A stretch of DNA of 9,165 nucleotides from an uncultured Clostridia bacterium (GTDB taxonomy: Bacteria > Bacillota > Clostridia > Oscillospirales > Ruminococcaceae): assembly GCA_947385505.1 (NCBI GenBank), contig CANDLP010000065.1:1-9165 (forward strand), given 5' to 3'. Below the pieces are notes generated by a model. That model was not told the DNA's origin. It did no database searches and saw only the letters and a program-made list of their open reading frames with translations. Positions 1 to 5,290 of this stretch are shown here, one piece after another. A program made the position numbers and the translations under genes. Each line of letters opens with the position of its first letter. The stretch's first letter is position 1.

Positions 1-33
1 CCACACTTGCATAAATTTTCTGCAATTTTTGTA

Positions 34-80
34 TAGTACTAAAATATTATATCACAATAATTTTTAATTGTCAAGTACTT
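34..80. promoter_or_regulatory. Pair of GTAC-centred palindromes bracketing the leftward promoter (candidate operators)
   Basis: TAGTACTA (34-41) covers the predicted start of the leftward transcript, and AAGTACTT (73-80) overlaps its -35 box. Both are perfect 8-bp palindromes with the core AGTACT, and their centres are 39 bp apart. A further GTAC (122-125) lies inside the spacer of the divergent rightward promoter. Placement over promoter elements is what a phage-type or XRE-family repressor operator would show. The role is inferred and no regulator is in the window. Confidence 0.4.
46..74 (-). promoter_or_regulatory. Leftward sigma-70/sigma-A promoter, perfect consensus boxes
   Basis: On the minus strand TTGACA (plus 69-74) is followed by a 17-nt spacer and TATAAT (plus 46-51), so both hexamers match consensus exactly. 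Transcription would start near position 39 and leave the window at its left edge. No start codon with a convincing ribosome binding site is seen between there and position 1, so the gene served lies outside. Such a strong promoter would be expected to be held in check by a repressor. Confidence 0.75.
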
Positions 81-103
81 TTTTATAAAAATCAGCAAAT
101 CTA

Positions 104-131
104 TTGAAATTTTACGACGGCGTACTATAAT
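104..131 (+). promoter_or_regulatory. Rightward promoter for the small ORF
   Basis: TTGAAA (104-109), a 16-nt spacer and TATAAT (126-131) form a good sigma-A promoter. It would start transcription near 138, about 24 nt before the GTG start at 162. It is divergent from the leftward promoter at 46-74. Confidence 0.65.
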
Positions 132-161
132 ATATATTAAAAAATTTGAAAGGAGTACGTT

Positions 162-329
162 GTGAATGTAGACAATTTTAAAAAGCATATACGCAGAGTA
201 ATATTAGATCGCGGTAAAGGCGTTTCAAAGCAGCGTTTCGCCGTTTATGCTCGGGATAATGAAAAACGAGGTGCTGTAAGAGCTGCCCGACAAATGATTT
301 CATTACAACTTAGAAATGAGAGGGTTTAA
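162..329 (+). CDS. Small basic hypothetical protein (55 aa)
   Basis: This is a 55-codon frame with a GTG start. A strong ribosome binding site, AAGGAG at 150-155, lies 6 nt upstream, and a good promoter lies at 104-131; these are the main reasons to call it a gene. The product is strongly basic (15 Lys/Arg against 5 Asp/Glu), has no signal peptide or membrane segment, and looks mostly helical, with a run rich in Arg and Ala at residues 31-43. I do not recognise the family. A small nucleic-acid-binding protein of a mobile element is conceivable from the charge, the divergent repressor-like promoter region and the adjacent recombinase fossil, but that is inference. It stops at the point where the minus-strand recombinase fragment also ends. 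It could instead be the surviving N-terminus of a longer gene cut at a rearrangement junction. Confidence 0.55.
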   Translation: MNVDNFKKHIRRVILDRGKGVSKQRFAVYARDNEKRGAVRAARQMISLQLRNERV

Positions 330-478
330 ACTATATGGTTGCCTATATGGCAGACAAAGCCTGTTTCCGCTCTTCGTAAAAGCTTGCGGTATACATTGAT
401 TATCCGGTTTTCAAAGTCAAGGTCGGTTTTAGTCGGTCCGCAGAGTTCGGAAATCTTAAATGAACTTGGCAGTAGGGA
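326..478 (-). pseudogene. Fragment of a tyrosine recombinase/phage integrase (degenerate)
   Basis: Read on the minus strand, the frame from about 478 to the stop at 326-328 gives a segment containing ISELCGPTKTDLDFENRII. It resembles the start of the catalytic domain of phage and conjugative-transposon integrases, where a motif like GLRISELCGL carries the first catalytic arginine and is followed by a DLDFENR-type strand. Here that arginine is replaced by lysine (FKISEL, codon at plus 455-457). The frame ends about 43 residues later, long before the HxxR and tyrosine motifs, and no start codon or N-terminal domain can be followed upstream. It is therefore a dead remnant. Recognition rests on about 25 residues of pattern matching, so a chance match is not fully excluded. 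Confidence 0.42.
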
Positions 479-777
479 GGCAAATGATGTTTTCTTTCAT
501 GGCGCCGGGTAATAGCCACGCCTTCACTTTCTGTAAAACCTGTCTCTCCGAAAATTGATAGTTTTCAAAATGCGAACTCCGGTATACCTGCAATTTCAAG
601 TTGTACTCTTTTTATCTTTTTTTAGTGTTTTCGCTCTGCTTAATTATATAATATTTTTATTTTTATTGAAAAAGCCGATCTTTTTAAAAGGTCGGCTTAG
701 ACTTTATAATATATGTTCATCTATTCCATTAGACATATGCAACTATTATTTTCATATCCAATCTTTTTGCAAAAGCA
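479..777. other. Gene-free AT-rich interval
   Basis: No convincing coding region is seen on either strand. A plus-strand open frame (TTG at 555 to 809) is rich in Phe, Leu and Ile only because the DNA is AT-rich; it has no ribosome binding site and runs across the hairpin at 672-698. The stretch from 479 to about 550 may be further decayed coding sequence belonging with the integrase fragment, but no single frame can be followed. Confidence 0.5.
669..698 (-). terminator. Rho-independent terminator-like hairpin facing left
   Basis: AAGCCGATC (672-680) pairs with GGTCGGCTT (690-698): nine pairs including one G-U, with an AT loop that can extend the stem. On the minus strand the stem runs straight into TTTTT (plus 673-669). 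On the plus strand no T-run follows, so it would stop leftward transcription. It may once have ended a now-lost minus-strand gene. Confidence 0.55.
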
Positions 778-806
778 TTGCCAGCATATTAGTTCGCCAT
801 TATACT
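778..806 (+). promoter_or_regulatory. Promoter for the DGR-like variable protein gene
   Basis: TTGCCA (778-783), a 17-nt spacer and TATACT (801-806) each match the sigma-A consensus at five of six bases. The start of transcription would be near 813, giving a leader of about 75 nt before the ATG at 889. Confidence 0.6.
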
Positions 807-813
807 TAAATTA

Positions 814-830
814 TGGGAACAAACTTCCCA
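814..830 (+). promoter_or_regulatory. Short hairpin at the predicted mRNA 5' end
   Basis: TGGGAA (814-819), a 5-nt loop and TTCCCA (825-830) form a perfect 6-bp stem starting at the predicted transcription start. TATGGGAA occurs a second time at 853-860, so the TTCCCA strand could pair with either copy. It could be a 5' stabilising stem or a translational control element; the function is unproven. Confidence 0.35.
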
Positions 831-874
831 CCAAAAACTTTTTATGAAATTGTATGGGAAGAATTTATTTTTTG

Positions 875-882
875 AAAGGAAG
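875..882 (+). promoter_or_regulatory. Ribosome binding site fixing the start at 889
   Basis: AAAGGAAG lies 6 nt before the ATG at 889. The in-frame ATG at 844 has no such site upstream and would add 15 residues unlike the rest of the protein, so 889 is preferred. Confidence 0.8.
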
Positions 883-888
883 TATTTT

Positions 889-2544
889 ATGAAATTCAAA
901 GTTTTAGGCAAAAGCTTGATTCTGACAGACTACTCGCACAAAATAATCGAAGGTGAAAACTCATTTGACACGGTTGAAATTTCCATTCCGCGTTATTACA
1001 ATGACTGCGACATATCAAAGCTTTGCTTTCGTTTTTCCGAAACTTCTGATGACAGTGAAAAATCCGCGGTACAGATACTCCGTCATGAAAAATGTGATGA
1101 AAAGTATATATATCTTAAAGGCACAATAACATCGGACTTTTCATCAATTACGGGAAAAGTTACCTTTATTCTGACAGGCGTAAACGATGAAAACGTTGTA
1201 GCTAAATTTCAGAGCGATCCTTTCACGGTAAGCGATGATATTAGTCTTGATTCTCTGCCAAATAAAATAACCGCAGAGCAAATTTACGATCGAACTCATC
1301 TTGAGGCAGAGAAAGCTATCGAAGCTGCCGAACGTGCAGAAAAAGCTTCTCAAACCCCGGCCCCTGCCGAGATATATCCTGCCACAGAAGAAAAATTAGG
1401 CGGTGTTAAAGTTGATGGACAAACTATTACCGCAAGCGAAGACGGTACTATTTCCGCTTCAACGGTAATTATGAAAACATCCGACCTTTCTGTGCAAGTT
1501 GCTCACCCCAATAACTTTCTTATTTATGATAATGCCGGGCTTCCTTCAGTTATGGTAGCTGTGCCAAAATTTTACCTTGATGAGGTTATTAACGGTGCAA
1601 GCCACACTATTCACCCTGCTTTTGTCATCAATGGAATCGAACAAGATGTTGTTTACATCTCAAAATATCTAAATGTTATTGAAAACGGCAGAGCATACAG
1701 TCTTCCTATGAAAGATCCTGCCGTAAATGTTAATTTCGACCAGGCATGGAATTATTGCAAAGCCAAAGGCGCAGGCTGGCATTTGATAACTAACGCTGAA
1801 TGGTCAGCTATTGCACTCTGGTGCATAAAAAATGGAACATTGCCTAAAGGAAACAATAATTACGGATGTGATTTTTCAGAAGTCAATATACCTTCAAAAT
1901 CAATTACTGCGAATTATGACAAAAACGGCAAAACAGCACGAACACTTACAGGAAGCGGACGTGAAAGCTGGTACCATGACGGCACATTTGCCGGAATCTC
2001 AGATATGAACGGAAACGTTTGGGAGTGGATCAGTGGTATGAGACTTGATGACGGCGAAATACAAATACTTGCCAACAATGATGCTGCTGATTGGAATAAC
2101 TCATGTTCAGCCGACAGTGTTGCTTGGAAAGCGATTATGCCTGACGGATCGCTTGTTGTTCCGGGTACTTTAGGGACGTTAAAATGGGATTACATAACAA
2201 CAGGTTCAACAAATGTAACAAACAGTTTTCATCTTAACACCGTTTTAGAGCATCCTCAAATGACCGATAATTTATTCGGAAGCAAAAAGTTCGGCTCACT
2301 AACCGCCAAAAGCGGCGTTAATATTCCTGAGATTTTATACGCGCTTGCATTATTTCCCTCAAGCGATAATGAATACGGAGGAGGTAACTTCTGGTTTAAA
2401 AATAATGAAGAGCGAATACCAATTCGCGGAGGAAGCTGGGCTACTGCCTCAAATGCCGGAGTATTCGGACTGTACCTTAATTCCTTAAGAATAAATTCAA
2501 CAAATGACTTCGGTTTTCGTTGCGCTTACTACGGAAACATTTAG
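889..2544 (+). CDS. Phage-tail-like protein with C-terminal DGR variable-protein (FGE/C-type lectin) fold
   Basis: 551 residues, no signal peptide and no membrane segment. Residues 1-118 form a beta-rich domain resembling phage baseplate-upper-protein N-termini. Residues 127-155 are a charged, Ala/Glu-rich helix, probably coiled coil. Residues 169-189 (KLGGVKVDGQTI and following) are a motif common in phage tail and head fibres. From about 205 to the end is a formylglycine-generating-enzyme-like C-type lectin fold as in DGR variable proteins. Its marks are NFDQAWNYCKAKGAGWHL (282-299), TNAEWSAIALWC (301-312), a DMNGNVWEW core (372-380) and a terminal RGGSW...FGFRCAYY block (513-548). This family displays hypervariable ligand-binding residues on a stable scaffold, typically for receptor binding; catalytic sulfatase-activating function is not expected. 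The gene stands alone, with its own promoter, ribosome binding site and terminator, and converges with the glycan operon. The family call is firm; active diversification is not shown by this window. Confidence 0.88.
   Translation: MKFKVLGKSLILTDYSHKIIEGENSFDTVEISIPRYYNDCDISKLCFRFSETSDDSEKSAVQILRHEKCDEKYIYLKGTITSDFSSITGKVTFILTGVNDENVVAKFQSDPFTVSDDISLDSLPNKITAEQIYDRTHLEAEKAIEAAERAEKASQTPAPAEIYPATEEKLGGVKVDGQTITASEDGTISASTVIMKTSDLSVQVAHPNNFLIYDNAGLPSVMVAVPKFYLDEVINGASHTIHPAFVINGIEQDVVYISKYLNVIENGRAYSLPMKDPAVNVNFDQAWNYCKAKGAGWHLITNAEWSAIALWCIKNGTLPKGNNNYGCDFSEVNIPSKSITANYDKNGKTARTLTGSGRESWYHDGTFAGISDMNGNVWEWISGMRLDDGEIQILANNDAADWNNSCSADSVAWKAIMPDGSLVVPGTLGTLKWDYITTGSTNVTNSFHLNTVLEHPQMTDNLFGSKKFGSLTAKSGVNIPEILYALALFPSSDNEYGGGNFWFKNNEERIPIRGGSWATASNAGVFGLYLNSLRINSTNDFGFRCAYYGNI
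2425..2535 (+). repeat. Putative DGR variable repeat (VR) at the 3' end of the gene
   Basis: Codons 513-549 correspond to the variable repeat of DGR target proteins, a G-G-S-W...N-A-G-V-F...L-R...G-F-R-C frame alternating conserved and variable sites. Residues at sites usually encoded by AAY or ATY in templates of this family are here Thr519 (ACT), Tyr529 (TAC), Ser532 (TCC), Asp540 (GAC) and Phe541 (TTC). Each is reachable by substituting adenines only. I see no near-copy of this segment elsewhere in the window, so the template must be elsewhere or lost. The boundaries are approximate. Confidence 0.6.
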
Positions 2545-2555
2545 TACATATTCAG

Positions 2556-2601
2556 AACTGCGTAAAGAAGAAAAATATTCATCTTTACGCAGTTAATTTT
2601 T
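2556..2601 (+). terminator. Terminator hairpin after the variable protein gene
   Basis: A 13-bp perfect stem (2556-2568 with 2582-2594) has a 13-nt loop that can add three more inner pairs. It is followed by AA and then five T (2597-2601), as in a Rho-independent terminator. It starts 12 nt after the stop codon. On the minus strand no T-run follows, so it is a weaker stop for the converging operon. A DGR hairpin role is an alternative, given its position just downstream of the VR. Confidence 0.75.
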
Positions 2602-2630
2602 GGTACATATTAATAGGCGTATAATACATT

Positions 2631-3668
2631 TCATATTATATCCCAAGTAAGAATAGTATCTTCATCAACATCCTTCTTTATTTCACGTCCAATAACAATG
2701 TCAATATAATTTGGTGAAATTCCCGTACCCGGTCGTTTGGGCATTAAATCGCTCTTTTTGATAATTTCTCCTGCCCTCATATTTCTTGTAAAAACAAGAG
2801 ATCTCCGAGCTTCTTTTCTGGGAATAATTTCACAGTCAAGAACAGTTTTATTTTCACTTCCCAAAATTTGATCTATAAATTTAAAGTTAGATACTGCCAT
2901 TTTAAAATCATCGGGGTCTCCGGCATGATAGTGGTCGTTTCCGGGCAAAGTTTTATCTAACGTAAAGTGTTTTTCAATAACTTCCGCCCCTAATAAATAT
3001 GCCGCCGCCAAAGTCATCATTGTTTTATCCGGAGCAACATGATCGCTGAATCCTATCCTGACTTCCGGAAAAGTCTTTTTCAGAGTCTGAATAACGCGCA
3101 GATTTGCATCTTTCGGATCAGTAGGATAGGACAGTACACAATGAAAAATAACAATATCCTTACATCCGGCTTCGGTTAATGCCCTCACAGCTTCGTCAAC
3201 TTCTGAAAGATAAGCTGCTCCGACAGACATATATACAGGCTTGCCTTTTGATCCTATATGCCTTATAAAAGGTAAATTTGACAAGTCAGAAGAAGATATT
3301 TTGTAAAAATCGACTAAATTCTCAAGGTAATCTGCCGAAGCATAATCAAACGGCGTTGAAGTAAAATCCATTTTTTTTGAGTGAGTATAGCGGCATAATT
3401 CAATATATTCCTTTTCGTCAAAGCTATCATGTTTTAAAAACAATTCGTACTGCGTCTTTGTGGGTTCTTTTGAAGTGTCCCAATACGCAGGTGAATTTTT
3501 TGAAGCAATAGTATCCGCTTTATATGACTGAAATTTAACACAATCAACTCCTGCATCTGCTGCTGCGTCAATATAAAGCTTTGCTGCTTCCAGCGGAGTA
3601 ATATTCATTACTCGCGCTGTATCATAAAAGTTCACACCCATTTCCGCGATCAAGTACGGCTTTTTCAA
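2631..3668 (-). CDS. NeuB-family nonulosonic acid synthase (sialic/legionaminic/pseudaminic-type)
   Basis: 345 residues, the usual size for the family. It condenses phosphoenolpyruvate with a six-carbon amino sugar to give a nine-carbon acid sugar in the cytosol. The TIM-barrel domain starts with LIAEMGVN and contains VKFQ (44-47), TSTPFD (103-108), KISSSDL (123-129), GFSDH (206-210) and EKHFTLD (232-238). His210 and His234 correspond to the metal-binding histidines of the family. A C-terminal SAF (antifreeze-like) domain covers about 288-345 and includes RPGTGI (312-317), whose Arg reaches the neighbouring active site in known dimers. The start is a TTG fixed by a perfect AGGAGG and by the conserved N-terminus. 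It lies 20 nt after the cytidylyltransferase gene and is the last gene of the operon. The loop PGNDHYHAGDPDD does not match the sialic, legionaminic or pseudaminic patterns I know, so the exact sugar is undetermined and no symbol is given. Confidence 0.93.
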   Translation of the reverse strand: MKKPYLIAEMGVNFYDTARVMNITPLEAAKLYIDAAADAGVDCVKFQSYKADTIASKNSPAYWDTSKEPTKTQYELFLKHDSFDEKEYIELCRYTHSKKMDFTSTPFDYASADYLENLVDFYKISSSDLSNLPFIRHIGSKGKPVYMSVGAAYLSEVDEAVRALTEAGCKDIVIFHCVLSYPTDPKDANLRVIQTLKKTFPEVRIGFSDHVAPDKTMMTLAAAYLLGAEVIEKHFTLDKTLPGNDHYHAGDPDDFKMAVSNFKFIDQILGSENKTVLDCEIIPRKEARRSLVFTRNMRAGEIIKKSDLMPKRPGTGISPNYIDIVIGREIKKDVDEDTILTWDII

Positions 3669-3676
3669 TGTTTTTT

Positions 3677-3682
3677 CCTCCT
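3677..3682 (-). promoter_or_regulatory. Ribosome binding site deciding the TTG start of the NeuB-family gene
   Basis: AGGAGG on the minus strand lies 8 nt before TTG at 3668. No ATG lies between the site and the conserved N-terminal strand, so the unusual TTG is the only plausible start. Confidence 0.85.
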
Positions 3683-3688
3683 ACTGTA

Positions 3689-5290
3689 CTAAAGATTATT
3701 AATGAGATTAACTACTCTCCTCCGGCCGCTGCGCAGATCATGACTTAGCAGCATATTATGAAATCTCTGTCTGCTTTCCTTGGACATTGTTAAATACATC
3801 CTCATATTGTTTTCAATAATTTCATCTGTAGGATTAAGACCAATATATGTAAATCCATTTTCATTACATACGAAACCATGACGTTCTTCACGCTTGTTTT
3901 GAGATATGGAAATAGACGGAACACCGAGGATAGCAAGCTCATATCCGGTTCTGCCTCTTGAAGTAATACCGACATCGCACTTGCTGATCAGCTCAGGTAT
4001 ATTAGATACATCGTAAAGCACTTCTATATTATCATATTTGTTGAACTCCATTAACGCTTCAACGTTATCCTTTGCTCGTCCCAAAACAACAACAAAATGA
4101 TAATTTTTGTATTCAGGTTTTATTGCCATATTCAATATCCTGTCAGAATAATTCTGAGGATCGGCTCCGCCAAAGCAAACAAATATACGTTTTACCTTGT
4201 CCTTTATGTCTATCGGCTCATAGAACATAAAAGTTTTTCCGGCAATGTAGTATTTCTCGCCTGCGTAAACCTGAGGATATTTACTGTCATGAAACAATGC
4301 ATTGAATACAAGATCAGCCTTGATTATACCTTCTCCGTCGTCTTCAAAATTTACAATTTTTGCATTTGGCAAAACGGATCGCAAGCCGATCATATAGTCG
4401 ATAGAAGTTGTCAGGATATCATTGATAAATATACTGTAAGAATTTTTTTTGCACTGTTCAAAAAGCTCTGCTATTCCGTTTACCGGAATAAGATTGTGTG
4501 TCGTTTTTCCAAAAACATTAGGGTCGGTTTGGTTCGTGTCATAAAAAATATCAGGCTTTACATAAAATTCGTCAGCTAATTCGAGAGCCCTGTATATATG
4601 GCCGATACCTCTTTTATTGTTGCCGTTTACATAAATTGCAACACTTTTACGCTCCAATATTGCAGCGGCATTTCTCATATCCTCAAAGTTATCGATATCA
4701 TAGGATTCATCTTCTGAAAGTTCAAATACATCGACATTTTTGCCTATTCTTGTTTCAGGAGTAACAACAGAGAACTTTGAAATAACAAATGCACCGGTTT
4801 CAACGTAATAAGGCGGAAGGAACTGACGGTTAAGACGTTCTTTATAATTAGGTATTTTTTTTCCGTTTTCTTCAGTCCATGCAAGGTGAGGAGAATTAAT
4901 TACCGAAATAACCGTATCAATATCATTACTTACCGCATATTCAATTGCAGAATCCAATGTTTCGGTTTTTAACGTCGGAGAAGTGGGCTGCATTGTAATA
5001 ACGTAGTCCCAATCGCCTTCAGGGATTGCATCAGCTACAACGCTATCCAACGTTACTGAGTCTTCGCAAAGCTTTGCGTCTCTCCACTTAACCTTTGCTC
5101 CCATTTGGTTTGCGATTATGCCAACATCCGGCGAATCTGTAGAAACAATAACATCAGTTATATAATCAGAGCGCAGCGCATTTAAAATTGAATAATAAAT
5201 AAGAGGATGACCGCCGATTATTCTGATATTTTTATTCGGAATCCCTTTGGAACCTGCCCGTGCAGGAATAATCGCACAGATTTTATTCAT
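3689..5290 (-). CDS. Fusion: CMP-nonulosonate cytidylyltransferase + PseG/SpsG-like domain
   Basis: 533 residues in two parts. Residues 1-215 are a NeuA-type cytidylyltransferase, which activates a nonulosonic acid with CTP: IIPARAGSKGIPNKN (7-21) is the nucleotide-binding loop, followed by TDSPD (51-55), QPTSP (101-105) and a metal-binding DIDNFED (198-204). Residues 217-533 resemble PseG/SpsG, GT-B-fold proteins that include the UDP-sugar hydrolase of pseudaminic acid synthesis. They show GIGHIYR (228-234, the GxGHxxR signature), FGGADPQN (373-380) and RTGYELAILGVPSI (447-460). Standalone NeuA is about 230 residues and standalone PseG about 280-340, so both halves look full length. ATG 5290 is chosen over 5305 because AAGGTG stands just before it and MNKICAIIPARAGSKG is the normal NeuA start. 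It overlaps the flippase gene by 8 bp, pointing to coupled translation. Hydrolase activity of the second half is inferred. Confidence 0.9.
   Translation of the reverse strand: MNKICAIIPARAGSKGIPNKNIRIIGGHPLIYYSILNALRSDYITDVIVSTDSPDVGIIANQMGAKVKWRDAKLCEDSVTLDSVVADAIPEGDWDYVITMQPTSPTLKTETLDSAIEYAVSNDIDTVISVINSPHLAWTEENGKKIPNYKERLNRQFLPPYYVETGAFVISKFSVVTPETRIGKNVDVFELSEDESYDIDNFEDMRNAAAILERKSVAIYVNGNNKRGIGHIYRALELADEFYVKPDIFYDTNQTDPNVFGKTTHNLIPVNGIAELFEQCKKNSYSIFINDILTTSIDYMIGLRSVLPNAKIVNFEDDGEGIIKADLVFNALFHDSKYPQVYAGEKYYIAGKTFMFYEPIDIKDKVKRIFVCFGGADPQNYSDRILNMAIKPEYKNYHFVVVLGRAKDNVEALMEFNKYDNIEVLYDVSNIPELISKCDVGITSRGRTGYELAILGVPSISISQNKREERHGFVCNENGFTYIGLNPTDEIIENNMRMYLTMSKESRQRFHNMLLSHDLRSGRRRVVNLINNL

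Noticed and set aside
461..550. Minus-strand frame with TESEGVAITRRHER, faintly like the helix after the winged-helix domain of DtxR/MntR-type metal repressors
   Set aside because: The similarity covers under 20 residues and adjoining sequence does not continue the family, so it is too weak to annotate.
555..809. Plus-strand open frame with a hydrophobic 84-residue translation
   Set aside because: It has a TTG start without a ribosome binding site, runs through the terminator-like hairpin at 672-698 and the promoter of the next gene, and its hydrophobicity follows from T-rich DNA.
844..888. Upstream ATG adding 15 residues to the variable protein
   Set aside because: It has no ribosome binding site, whereas AAAGGAAG sits at the right distance from ATG 889.
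889..2544. Annotation as a genuine formylglycine-generating or sulfatase-modifying enzyme
   Set aside because: The phage-like N-terminus, the absence of a sulfatase nearby and the DGR-type C-terminal block favour a binding protein on the same fold.
4097..4579. 160-codon plus-strand open frame
   Set aside because: It is antisense to the well-conserved PseG-like domain, has no ribosome binding site and no recognisable protein features.
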